Both the position numbers and the translations under genes were made by a program. The notes beneath the pieces are model-generated. The model was not told the DNA's origin. It did not search any database and saw only the letters and a program-made list of their open reading frames with translations. Positions 45,501 through 55,555 of a stretch of 64,000 bases of DNA are shown in pieces. Source of the DNA: Mesocentrotus franciscanus (lineage: Eukaryota; Echinodermata; Echinoidea; Camarodonta; Strongylocentrotidae); NCBI GenBank assembly GCA_037976565.1, contig CP137675.1:28385637-28449636 (forward strand). The letters are read 5' to 3'. Numbering within the stretch: the stretch's first letter is position 1; every line of letters starts with the position of its first letter.

Positions 45501-45635
45501 GGGGGCAGTTTCTCGAAACTGTCGGAAGTCTAACTTCTAGGACATCCCATAGGATAATGTGTTATCTAATTAACACAGGTTTCTAAGGGATGTCCATGAA
45601 CTTAAGACTAATGATGGTTTCGAGAAACTGGCCCC
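45501..45635. mobile_element. 135-bp foldback MITE (family W, copy 2)
   Basis: GGGGGCAGTTTCTCGAAAC at the left is the inverse of GTTTCGAGAAACTGGCCCC at the right, with GGACATCCCATAGG and AAGGGATGTCC inside also inverted. It lies ~80 bp beyond the GLMP stop, so probably in its 3' UTR. Confidence 0.75.
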
Positions 45636-45717
45636 TGATGTACAGTCCAACGTTGCACACACTTGCTGTGGTCATAATCCTAAGGAAAGCTCCATTCAAA
45701 CATGCTAAACAACGACT

Positions 45718-45907
45718 TCAGCTGTTTATGGAGGTATACTTGGTCAAGGAATTCTCATTCCTGTGAGCGATCCTCTTCTGGCAGGCGACGACAACTCCTC
45801 CAAAGATGATGAGGAGAACAGGGATACCAAGACCGACAGAGATGATGGAAATGATGAGGATGGAGAGACCATCCTGAGGCGGGGTCCCGTATCCAGCCAC
45901 GCTGTTC
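45718..45907 (-). CDS. GLMP: GLMP exon 7: transmembrane helix, lysosomal sorting tail, stop
   Basis: It completes the split Trp, then PPQDGLS (PPVDGLS in vertebrates) and a helix ILIISIISVGLGIPVLLIIF. A basic cytosolic stub and KYTSINS precede the TGA. YTSI fits the YxxPhi AP-binding signal. Confidence 0.95.
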
Positions 45908-48900
45908 CTGTAAAATTTGTGAGCAAAGAGGGAGGAGGATTGAGAAATAGAGACCAGGGGGGTGTTTCACAAAGACTAAGATCGACTCTAAGTTGGACTT
46001 AACTATGGCAGGCCATTCATGCCACTAGTTGCGCTCGCCATTGGTCTCTCAATTATGATCTTTAGATAACATTTTTTCCTTCAATAATGAACTATCAAAA
46101 AATGTAAATTCTGTAGATTTATGACCATGATTTGTATGTCCCTTGAGAGACCAATGCCAGTAAATGGTGAGAGCAAACAGTGGCATGAACGGCCTGCCAT
46201 ATTTAAGTCCAACTTAAAGTTGATCTTAGTCTTTGTGAAACACTCCCCAGGAGAAGGGCATCGATACACTTTCTGGATGGGAATTTGAATAGTGTTCAAA
46301 AGTGACCATGGATGATTTGTATCAGAAGAATGTGGCACTACCTAAATGCGCAGGGGATGGGGCACTATCAATCCACTTTTTCTGGTGTCCATGTACAATA
46401 GTATCTCAAAAACAACAACAACAACAGGTTCTTGTCTACGTCCACACTGTAACCGTGAATAATTCAAGTTTACTTACCATACATAATATTGGGAAGCATT
46501 GTAGAAGCCATCTTGACTGATACCAAACGAGATGTTGAAGCTTCCCAAATCCAACACAGACAGATTATCAAAGAAGGCATGTGCTATGCTGTAATTGCTG
46601 ATGTAGTGATTGGTAGAATTTACTGCATAGGTTTTAATCTAAAAATATGAGATGGAATTTAAAAAAAAATGAAGCAAACACATTATTGTAGTTATTACCA
46701 AGAGGGAAATCAACAACCAACTGGGAGGGGAATGTTGAGACATGGAGTGGAATGACACTTCAAGAGTGTACTAGAATAGCACTGTTAGCAGAGAATGGTG
46801 ATGTGTAGAAAAAAATGTTGCAATCAACCTCCGAACTGGGAGAAGATACCGAGCGAGATAGATAGATTACCCCAATGATTTTTTAAAAATCATCTTGTCC
46901 AACTTTTATTGGTTTTTATGACAGAACACCCAACAACTCCCCTTATCAAAAAAAAAAGAAAGATAATTTTAATAAAACAAGCTAAACAAAGTACATGTAA
47001 ATAACATATATAATTTTGTGAAAAACAATGTAACAGATACTTGTACCCATAAAGATGTTATCATGTTATTGATAAGTTGATTTATTCTGAAGTTGTATAC
47101 AGTGGAATCTTGTTACAAGAAAACTGTTGTACTAAACTCTTGTTAAGACAAACGAGATTGCCAGTCTCATATTTTGTATTCTATGGTTTATAGGCCTGAT
47201 ATAACAAGGTTTTAGTATACCAAGGCTCAGAGACAAAGACTTTATACCCTTTCCATGAAGTCACAACAGTTAGGTATTCATTTTCCGGGAAAACACTGTA
47301 TATTTATAACACCACTGTGAACCCTAATTTGCATACTTTAAGGTTGAGCTTTTTTTCATTTTTTCTTTTTTAATGATCCGGGGCCTTGTTTCATACCAAT
47401 ACCAACTCCCACAATATATTGCCGCTTGTATCACAAATGTGTTAACAGCCAATCAAATGTACTGATGTAAGTAGTTAATATACATGTGTCAATTACTACT
47501 ATTATTTGTTATCCCTTACAAGTTGAATGAAATAAAGTTCTGAAAGTCAAAACAATATTGACATGCCAACTTACAGGTTTAGAAGCTTCTGTGTTCCTGT
47601 CAGTGCTGGTGTATGTGATTGGTTTCCACTGCATAAAACTTCCTTTCTCAGACTGACTGGCATTGTTTAATACCACTTCGTATGTCTGTTCAAAGAGAAA
47701 AAGAAAATATACAGATGAATTTAAAGGGACCAATCATAAAAAATATACAGTGAAAACCTGTAAAAAAAGACTTCTCAAGGAAGACAGGAAAAGGAGACAA
47801 CAGAAAAAGATCTTAATAGGCAGGTGGTCTTTATGTTCAGGTTCCATTGATGCATGTTTCAATGAAAAAGGTATTTGGGGGTGGGGAGGGGGGTGTCAAT
47901 CAAACTTTATATATTCTGATGGAAGATGGAAAATTTGAATGGGGGTTGTTACATCCATCCAGACCATCATCTAGCAACACCCCTGCCTGTAATCTTATTA
48001 GGGGCAGATCCAGTATTCTGTATTAAAGGGGAAGTCCACCCTAATAATAAGTTTGTGATAATACAAGGAGAAAAATGGGACAAGGAGAAAAATGGGACAA
48101 GGAGAAAAATGGGACAATAAATAAGAAAGTACCGGGTAATCCATAACTTTTCATGAAATACTTCAAATCTGTGAGTCAAATTGGCAATGCGGTCTCTGAA
48201 TATGATGTCAGCTCCTCACATTTTATCCTTTGTTGAAGAAATGTCATTAAATTCCATTTTGATAAAAAGATATATTTTCTTCATGCCTATCTCGATCATA
48301 TATCACGGATAGCATGTTTTTTCATGCACCCCCATATAAGATAGGTCTACTATTCAATTAACATTCAGAATAATAGAGATTTTGGGTCATTCTGTCATTC
48401 AGATCAGTGGTGAATCCTGAAGGGACGACATAACAATTTCTGACCGCATTGCCAATTTGTCTCAAAGATTCCATGATTTTCATGATTTTGAAAGATTCAT
48501 TACTTTCTTATTTGTTGTCCAAGTTTTCTCTAACTTTCACTGAATTGTTTCTCTAATTTTTGCCTCTTGGATCTAGAATACCAAGGGGGTATTTTGTGTA
48601 TGTGTACATCAGGTGTGCCTGACTTTTTATCTTTTTTTTTTGGGGTGGAACCAGTTGTGCCCCCATTGTGCCCCAATAAATATATAAATATATATATAAT
48701 AATTTGAAATAAAAATCATTATTTGTATATTGCTGTAAAGAAGGAGTATCCACATTTAATCATTTGTTTTATATACACAATATCTATATATATATAATCA
48801 TGTATATATATACTGAGTCTACTTACTTTAAAGACAGCAGGTGTGTATTCATCATCTATGGTGGGTATACTCTTGAGTGTGATGCCCGATGGCTGATGAT

Positions 48901-51900
48901 GCCTCACGAGAAGCATCTCCAATGCATACCGGGTCTTGTTGTAGTTCTGTTCTAGGTTGTCAAGGACCAGCGAAAACTCGGTGGTGTTGGGCAAGTGCTG
49001 TAAGTGAGGTAGATCTTTGTTCCTGCCTTCAACACCAAAGCTTTGAACCTAGAGTGGAATAATAATAATAATAATATGGATATTTATATAGCGCCGGTAT
49101 CTGCCAGGCTCTGACGCTCATGGCGCTTTACACATATTACCCTGGTTATAGCCGAGCTGCCAAAGTAACTAGCGCTCAAGCATATCAGGTACCCATTTAC
49201 ACCTGGGTGGAGAGTGGCAAATGTAGATTAACGTTTTGCTAAAGGACATTAGTGCCGCGGCAGGACTTGAACCCCGTACCTTGTGATCTGCAGTTGGGTG
49301 ACTTATCCACTAGACCACAACATCTCTACAAGATGTACAAGACGAATGTTGAAATAGATGGGAAAAGCCTTGTTCACACATAAACTGCCTTTAAAAAAGC
49401 CATGGCAAAAAAATAAAATGTTATGGCTAGTGATGAAAAAGTAGGACACAATTTGTACTCACTTATCTGTATGTTACAAGATACAAAACCTTGAAGCATA
49501 ATAAGCTTAAAGAGAAGGTTGAGTTCTGGGAAGAGGTGAAAAATAATTTGTGAGCATAATCATTGTTATTATGCAAGTGTGGAAGAACATCACAGAAAAA
49601 ATGTTCCCTGAAAAGCATGGCTCTTCAAATGCCTTAATATTCTAAATATGGCATGTAACAGCATAAAAATCGGGACAGATTTTTATGCCACATGTTTGTG
49701 TAGTCCCATATACCGTACTTTCTGTGTACAGTGCTTGTAACTTCACCAAGACTGGACCAATATTTCTTATCATTTTGATGATTCCAGAACCTTGCAGTAC
49801 ACACCAATACTTGTATGCTCGATGATCTAATTTTTCTGATCGATTCCACACCTTTTCTTTCACAATGCAATCGCATGACCAGAACTCAACTTTCTCTTTA
49901 AATGAGGCTTATTAATATACTGTTTGAGATATCGCAACAACAACAAAAAGATAAAATATAAATATTTGGGGCAAAAGAAAATGATTACAGAACATTGCCA
50001 TGATCAAAGTCTTTGAGGTTCATAATTACGATGCTGACAAATTAAAAGGTTAAAGATGGAACATTAATTTTTTTTTAAAGGTTGTTCAATTTCTCCTTTT
50101 CTTGGAAATGAATGGAACTTACACATACAGTTAATACATTATAACATAAAAAGAGCAATCATAGAATCTTAAACCATGCAAGTAGTACACAATTCACTCT
50201 TTCCTCCGGCAAGTAAAAAGACTATTTTCTGAAAGGATCCTGCTGCATCTCTTTCAAGGAATTATCATTAACATTTAGAGGTAGGCCTAATATTCCGTAC
50301 TATATACCTTTAAAGCCAGGGATCCATTCTCAGCTGCTGGCGCCATGCTTGGCACTGTACTAAAGAGGGCGGTGTTTTCTGTGCTATTGATGGTAACATT
50401 TGACCACATCAGATCAGATATGTCCACTGTCCGCGTGACGTTGACCTTTGTGATGTCTGCTGTATCCTTTTCATCATCATACTCCAACAGCTGTAGAAAT
50501 AAAAAAAATAATTTGATTTTTTTAAAGAAAATTATCAAGCAACCACTTGTACATGTACATATAAACATATTTCAACTTTTTTTTAAAAACAGATATGTGT
50601 TTCTCTAGTATCCAGTGTACAGGTTGTTTGGGAAAGGAATATGATGTAAAGTTACAAAAGAATGTGAAGAGGAATATGATCAGCATTTTTTTCTAAACTC
50701 ATCATTCCTTACGGAACCTCTTATATATTGTATTATTCTGATTAAGTCTATATGTATTTGAGCATATTTATCTTCCTATTCTAATAATTCCTCTGTAATG
50801 CATTCTACGGACCATCTGGAAGGTGGGAAGTGATCCAGAGGGAGAACTCAAGAACATTTCAAGAAAGAAATAATCATGAAATGCAGAAAAATATGAGCAT
50901 GCCTTACAAATTATGATTCTTTACAAAATATAATAATGAAATAAAAATAAAAACAACCAAATGTTAGTATATGATTCTAAAAGGAACAGAGCTGTATACA
51001 TACCCTTGATATGACAAAGGCTGAGACTGAAAACAGATCTTCTTTGGGGCTGAAAGTGATGGCTCCTCCCTCCCTAGCGACAGCTTTCTTCCAGTCCACC
51101 TTCATCATGGCCGAGGCTGTCGTTCTCGCGACCAGCAGACTCGGCGCTCCGATTGAGCTCCAAACATGGTGGATTGTGTCTGTCTTCCCTTTCGCTTGGA
51201 AGTGGACGAGGTTGTAAAAAGGCCCTGTTACGTTCTTGCATTCGGGGATGTCACAGCCATCGTTGTAGGTGACCGTTACCTGTGAAATAATTGTGGAAAA
51301 GAAAGAGTGCATCTTTTTGCAATGGGGATAAGTTGCATTGATGTAAAGATTGAAGTTGGTAAAACCCTTCATTTAAACCGTTTTTTAAAATCCTCTCAAT
51401 TTTGTTTGTTTTCCTCTGCAAAATGTCAATCCCATCAACTCAGATCCTGTTAGTAAATTACTGTCGGGGCAGGGCTATGCTTATTTTTGGGGTCCAGACA
51501 ACTCGCCACAAAGACAGCTCGCCACAAGACATCTCGCCACAATAGCCGGGACAACTCGCCACGGGCGAGTTGTCCAGGGGGTGCTTTTCGGACAGCTCGC
51601 CCCACTTTTTCCCCTCATGATTTCTAGATCTAAAATCCCTCATCTTAGATGAAATTGTCATTTATGTATTCATTATGCTTTTATAAACACAGTCACGACA
51701 GGAAACATGGAAATTGTGAGTATTTTGAGGGCTGTTCTAAAGAATAAAGCTGATTTACCTTGCAACAAGAATATATTTTTGACAAACCGAAGGCGTTCGT
51801 TCGCTGGATAACTTCTCGGTATTTAACTTCATTTTTCTGTCTCAGAAAACTTTTTAATGGTAGGAATATGCTGTTATGTATCTGTACATTGCAATATTAC

Positions 51901-53515
51901 CTTTCCTCTACCCCAGCGGAATTTTCGCTTGCCTCAAGTTTATTAGTAGACATACAAACTTTTAAGATTGTGCATTCGCTCCTCTTCGACTTTCGCTGTG
52001 GACTGCGAGTGTGAGCTGTACCGTACCGGTACCGAGTGTGTGCCTGGCCGGAAGGCCAGCTGCCCCTGCCCGGCAGCTGCAGCCGTCCAGACTCTGAGCA
52101 TAAATGGTAATTCACAGACATGAAAAGAAAGTAGGACGAGAGGTCATATCTTCCGGCCAGGCACACACACGGTACCGGTACGGTACAGCTCACACTCGCA
52201 CTCGCAGTCCACAGCGAAAGTCGAAGAGGAGCGAATGCACAATCTTAAAAGTTTGTATGTCTACTAATAAACTTGAGGCAAGCGATAATTCCGCTGGGGT
52301 AGAGGAAAGGTAATACATTGCAATGTAAAGATACATAACAGCATATTTCTACCATTAAAAAGTTTTCTGAGACAGAAAATGAAGTTAAATACCGAGAAGT
52401 TATCCGGAACGTACGCCTTCGGTTTGTCAAAAATATATTCTTGTTGCAAGGTAAATCGGCTTTATTCTTTAGAACAGCCCTCAAAATACTCACAATTTCC
52501 ATGTTTCTGTCGTGACTGTGTTTATAAAAGCATAATGAATACATAAAATGACAATTTCATCTAAGGTGAGGGATTTTAGATCTAGAAATCATGAGGGGAA
52601 AAAAGTGGGGAGCTGTCCAAACCCACCTGGACAACTCGCCCATGGCGAGTTGTCCCGGCTATTGTGGCGAGATGTCTTGTGGCGAGCTGTCTTGTGGCGA
52701 GTTGTCTGTAATTCTTATTTTTTTGTATCATTTTAATTTGTACCTGGTAAGTTACAGAACATACACAGACTTTAATAATAAAACCCTCAACATGAAATGA
52801 ATCACACTAGATTCTTTCTCAAAATACTTGCACAAGAGTAAAAAGTATGCATCACAAATCATGAAAATATATACACCAAACTGACAAACAAATACGATTC
52901 TTTAAACAAAATTGACCCTTTCCAGCTTACCACTACTATTTCTCCAGTCACTTGTCTTACTCTCCACATTTGGAATGTGAAATCTTACAAAACGTGAGTC
53001 ATGTCTCTTTAAAAAAAGCTTGCTCCATACCGTAAACTAGTACTAGCCTAGGGCTAGGCCTAATAATATACTAAAGTTGTAAAGAAAGTCAGACATAGAA
53101 TTTACTATTTAGAATAAATACTAATAGTCTAGAACATACTTTAAAAATGATGTATGGAACAATTAGTTGGGTGCTATAATAAAGTTAGATTGAATTATCA
53201 TACCCCGATCCTCTGATATGACACCTAGTTTTCTCGTTTTCATAAATCACAGATAATCCAAGGCAATAGTGATCTACAGCGGGACCCTGAACAACACTTG
53301 TCGCTAAAGCTTGCCGACGACCATTCAATAGCGAGCCGATAGAATCTCCCCCTTGCACGTCAAGATCAACGCAAGAGAAAATCAAGCAAAATTGGTCATT
53401 AAAATAACAAAAATACGTATCAACTTACGTTTCTTGACTCGTCGCCACATAAAACACCAACTGTAATAGTTGAAACGAGTAATAAGCAGAGAAAACTTAA
53501 TCTAAAGGCAGTCAT
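45718..53515 (-). CDS. GLMP: Glycosylated lysosomal membrane protein (GLMP), 7 coding exons, 409 aa
   Basis: Exons on the - strand: 53515-53429, 51279-51004, 50490-50308, 49048-48827, 47685-47575, 46638-46478, 45907-45718. All junctions are GT..AG with continuous frame. The product has a signal peptide (1 to ~23) and a luminal domain with about a dozen N-x-S/T sites. One TM helix (~363-387) and a short tail ending YTSINS follow, where YTSI is a YxxPhi lysosomal sorting signal like YQSI in human GLMP. Length (409 against ~406 in human) and landmarks such as HHVWSSIGAP, RLLEYDD, TIDDEYTPAVF and PPQDGLS match the family. In vertebrates GLMP is a lysosomal partner that stabilises the transporter MFSD1, and I expect the same role here. 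The gene is convergent with the phosphatase gene, and two CLEAR-like sites lie just upstream of its ATG. Confidence 0.95.
45957..46249. mobile_element. 293-bp MITE family X, copy 2 (GLMP intron 6)
   Basis: Begins GGGGGGTGTTTCACAAAGAC and ends CTTTGTGAAACACTCCCC. It is highly similar to 20399-20681. In gene sense it ends ~50 bp before the exon 7 acceptor. Confidence 0.85.
46478..46638 (-). CDS. GLMP: GLMP exon 6: luminal domain
   Basis: 53 codons plus 2 bases. It carries NST, NYS, NLS, NIS and NAS sites and SFNISFGISQDGFYN, corresponding to the FNLTFGAS region near the membrane. The Trp codon is split across the junction with exon 7. Confidence 0.9.
46639..47574 (-). other. GLMP intron 5
   Basis: AT-rich, no recognised element and no exon-like frame. 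Confidence 0.4.
47575..47685 (-). CDS. GLMP: GLMP exon 5: luminal domain
   Basis: 37 codons, phase 0. It encodes TYEVVLNNASQSEKGSF and MQWKPITYTS, matching the QWRPVAY region of vertebrate GLMP, with one NAS site. Confidence 0.9.
48020..48580. repeat. Inverted-repeat element fragment in GLMP intron 4
   Basis: GGCAATGCGGTC near 48184 is inverted as GACCGCATTGCC near 48443, with flanking arms. Outer sequence (AAAGGGGAAGTCCACCCTAA) belongs to the 29130-29897 family. A 17-bp unit ACAAGGAGAAAAATGGG is repeated three times at about 48062-48113. Confidence 0.6.
48827..49048 (-). CDS. GLMP: GLMP exon 4: luminal domain
   Basis: 74 codons, phase 0. Begins VQSFGVEGRNKDLPHL, has NTT and NKT sites, and ends TIDDEYTPAVFK (human SIDDEYAPAVF). 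The acceptor lies only about 10 bp downstream (in gene sense) of the (ATT)n tail of a SINE. Confidence 0.93.
49051..49327 (-). mobile_element. tRNA-derived SINE (~277 bp), full length
   Basis: In its own sense: a tRNA-like head with A-box TGGTCTAGTGG and B-box GGGTTCAAGTCC, a body, then GGCGCTATATAAATATCC and an (ATT)n tail at 49076-49058. It is in GLMP intron 3 in the sense direction and its tail abuts the exon 4 acceptor. It is not a functional tRNA because the acceptor stem and CCA-proximal part are not conserved. Confidence 0.8.
49507..49902. mobile_element. ~396-bp MITE family Y, copy in GLMP intron 3
   Basis: Ends TTAAAGAGAAGGTTGAGTTC and CCAGAACTCAACTTTCTCTT are inverted. It is closely similar along its length to 44950-45354, and both contain ATCGGGACAGATTTTTATGC. 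Confidence 0.8.
50308..50490 (-). CDS. GLMP: GLMP exon 3: luminal domain
   Basis: 61 codons, phase 0. It begins LLEYDDEKDTADIT and continues with NVT, NVT and NST glycosylation sites. It ends ENGSLALK, the counterpart of NGSLAFR in vertebrates. Confidence 0.93.
51004..51279 (-). CDS. GLMP: GLMP exon 2: N-terminal luminal domain
   Basis: 92 codons, phase 0. It contains NVTVTYNDGCDIPECKN (with an NVT site), then HFQAKGKTDTIHHVWSSIG. This is the strongest match to vertebrate GLMP (HYVWSSLG). It ends FSVSAFVISR, corresponding to the human FSSALVFTR. Confidence 0.93.
51495..52708. mobile_element. 1214-bp foldback element in GLMP intron 1
   Basis: Left arm 51495-52054 and right arm 52150-52708 (~560 bp each) are near-identical inverse copies around a 95-bp centre. 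The outer ends carry tandem GACAACTCGCCACAA-like units. No coding capacity is visible. CTTATTTTT on both flanks (51480 and 52714) might be a target duplication, but it is T-rich and offset by 5-6 bases. Confidence 0.85.
53429..53515 (-). CDS. GLMP: GLMP exon 1: signal peptide
   Basis: 29 codons, MTAFRLSFLCLLLVS followed by TITVGVLCGDESRN, a typical cleavable signal with cleavage near residue 23. The donor GTAAGT leaves phase 0. The ATG has the context ACAACATGA. Confidence 0.9.
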
Positions 53516-53573
53516 GTTGTCGATAAATCTGAAACTTCGTTCGGGATCGCTGAATGATTTCCGCTAGACTAAT

Positions 53574-53596
53574 GGTCATGTGATAGTAACGTGACC
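53574..53596 (-). promoter_or_regulatory. Paired CLEAR / M-box-like E-boxes upstream of GLMP
   Basis: In gene sense the site reads GGTCACGTTAC, a 3-4 base spacer, then CACATGACC. The first matches the CLEAR consensus GTCACGTGAC at 9 of 10 positions. The second contains TCACATGA, the MITF/TFE M-box. Both lie 61-80 bp before the ATG, the usual place for TFEB/TFE3 sites in lysosomal genes. Binding is inferred. Confidence 0.5.
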
Positions 53597-53782
53597 AACA
53601 ATGCAAAGTTTTTGTCGTTGTTCTTGTTGTTTGTTTTGGGTTAGCGTAAATACGGCAATCAGTCCAGTTTAATCACTATCACCAACAAACACCTCAATTT
53701 TATAATATATTTTAAACTGTAATTACCAAAAATTAACTGACTTCCCTCTTTTATTCATCCTTGACATTTTAAAAGCTCGTTT

Positions 53783-54850
53783 GTGCTAATTAATATAGAA
53801 ATTATGCAGAAAAGAGAAAGAAACTGTGGAGTACCACAGGGTTCTGTGGGCGGGCCTACTCTCTTCTCAATTTATTTAATTGGATTGCGACAAGTTTTGT
53901 TACAACATGGCATAGATTATCATATTTATGCAGACGATATTCAACTTATGGTTTCCTTCAATTCAGATCAAGCCGCTGCAGAACGAGCCGTTCATCGCCT
54001 TGAATCTTGCATGGCTGATATGCTCATGATTGGATGCTCGCACGTTCCTTGAAATTAAATTTTGACAAATGCAAATTCCTTATATTTGGTTCCAAGGTAC
54101 AGCTAGTAAAGTTAATATCAATTGCATTTCATTTTCTGGCCACATAATTCACTTGTCACAAACGTGTCGCAATCTCGGTGTTATGTTTGACTCACATGAC
54201 AATGTCTGACCAAGTTTCTAATATTTGCAGATCAGTAAGGTACCAATTGCGTAATATCGGTTTTATTCGTAAATATTTGTCCAAGTCTGCCACCGAAAAA
54301 TTAGTACATGCTCTGATTTCCTCCCGTCTTGATTTTGGCAATGCCCTCCTAATCAATCTACCCCAGAATCTACTGTCCAAACTCCAGAAGCTTCAAAACG
54401 CTGCAGCTCGTATTGTTTCTCTGACCACCAAGCGTACCCACATTTCCCCAGTTTTGCAGTCGCTACATTGGCTCCCAGTAAAAGATCGCATTGTTTTCAA
54501 AATTTTGTTGCTTACCTTTCATTGCGTTCACGGCTCTGCTCCTCAATACCTTATCTCTCTAATCCAAAACTACACTCCTGCAAGACCTCTACGCTCATCC
54601 ACTTCCAATTTTCTTGTGACCCCAAAATTACCAAAACGTGAGGGGAAAGATCATTTGCATACTCTAGTCCTAAATTATGGAATGGCCTTCCTGAAGACAT
54701 CAAAAAATGTTTATCTTCTGATTCTTTCAAAACTCATCTCAAAACATTCCTTTTCAAGTCTTGATCGTTTTTCCTGTTTACACGCGCCTTGAGCACTCCA
54801 CAGAGTGGATTTGGCGCGATATAAGTTACATTATTATTATTATTATTATA
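53783..54850 (+). pseudogene. L2/CR1-like LINE 3' fragment (decayed reverse transcriptase)
   Basis: Frames with frameshifts show CGVPQGSVGGPTLFSIYL, then YADDIQLMV (RT catalytic YADD). Next are NFDKCKFLIFGSK, RNLGVMFDS and the C-terminal block ISSRLDFGNALL, LQKLQNAAARIV and LQSLHWLPVKDRI. These are typical of L2/CR1-clade LINEs. It is 5'-truncated before RT motif B, with no endonuclease. The 3' end reads GGCGCGATATAAGTTACATT then (ATT)n. Confidence 0.85.
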
Positions 54851-54904
54851 TAAAATATTAAAAGGAAAAAAAAAGAAGAAGCCGCGTCATGGGAACAAAT
54901 AAAC

Positions 54905-55360
54905 AAAAAGAAGAAGGAGGAGGAGAAGAATGAGAAGAAGAAGAAGAAGAAGAAGAAGAAGAAGAAGAAGAAGAAGAAGAAGAAGAAGAAGAAGAAAGAA
55001 GAAGAAGAAGAAGAAGAAGAAGAAGAAGAAGAAGAAGAATAGTAGAAGAAGAAAAAATTGTAGAAGAAGAAGAAGAAGAAGAAGAAGAAGAAGAAGAAGA
55101 AGAAGAAGAAGAAGAAGAAGAAACTATAGCAGAAGAAGAAAAAATTGTAGAAGAAGAGTAGTAGAAGAAGAAGAAGAAGAAGAAGAAGAAGAAGAAGAAG
55201 AAGAAAAGGAAGAAGAAGAAGAAGAAGACGAAGAAGAAGAAGAAGAAGAAGAAGAAGAAGAAAAATTGTAGAAGAAGAACAAATTGTAGAAGAAAAAGTA
55301 GAAGAAGAAGAAGAAGAAGAAGAAGAAGAAGAAGAAGAAGAAGAAGAACTTGAAGAAGAA
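54905..55360 (+). repeat. Long (AAG)n triplet tract (~450 bp)
   Basis: Nearly pure (AAG)n with a few AAAATTGTAG interruptions spaced 40-110 bp apart, forming a higher-order pattern. Poly-Arg, poly-Lys and poly-Glu frames here are not genes. Confidence 0.9.
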
Positions 55361-55380
55361 TCCCCCTCCCCCGTTCAAAC

Positions 55381-55555
55381 TACAGTCAAACCTGCTTTAG
55401 TGCATCTGTCTACAAAGACCACCTGTCTACAAGGACCACATTTTTTGTTTCCCTTGAGAATGGTTTCTCATTGAAACATGTACTAAAGGAACCTGTCTAC
55501 AAAGACCACTTTTTGTGTTTCCCTTGGGCGGTCGCTATAGACAGGTTTGACTGTA
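55381..55555. mobile_element. Tc1/mariner-like MITE, second copy (175 bp)
   Basis: TACAGTCAAACCTG at the left and CAGGTTTGACTGTA at the right form the TIR. It contains TGTCTACAAAGACCACCTGT units and GCGGTCGCTATAGACAGG like the copy at 38704-38824, but expanded. Confidence 0.75.

Noticed and set aside
48062..48113. CRISPR-like array (three 17-bp units)
   Set aside because: Direct tandem copies without spacers in a eukaryotic intron.
49262..49327. Functional tRNA gene
   Set aside because: A and B boxes are present, but the region lacks a full cloverleaf and continues into a SINE body with (ATT)n tail.
51897..52313. Two similar ~70-100-codon frames on opposite strands
   Set aside because: They are the two arms of the foldback read in opposite directions. 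No homology to a protein family is recognised.
51480..52722. Definite Mutator-like assignment of the foldback
   Set aside because: The flanking CTTATTTTT match is T-rich and not directly adjacent to the arm ends (6 and 5 bases away), so the target duplication is not secure.
54930..55378. Poly-Arg/Lys/Glu and poly-Phe/Ser open frames
   Set aside because: Pure (AAG)n tract read in several frames.
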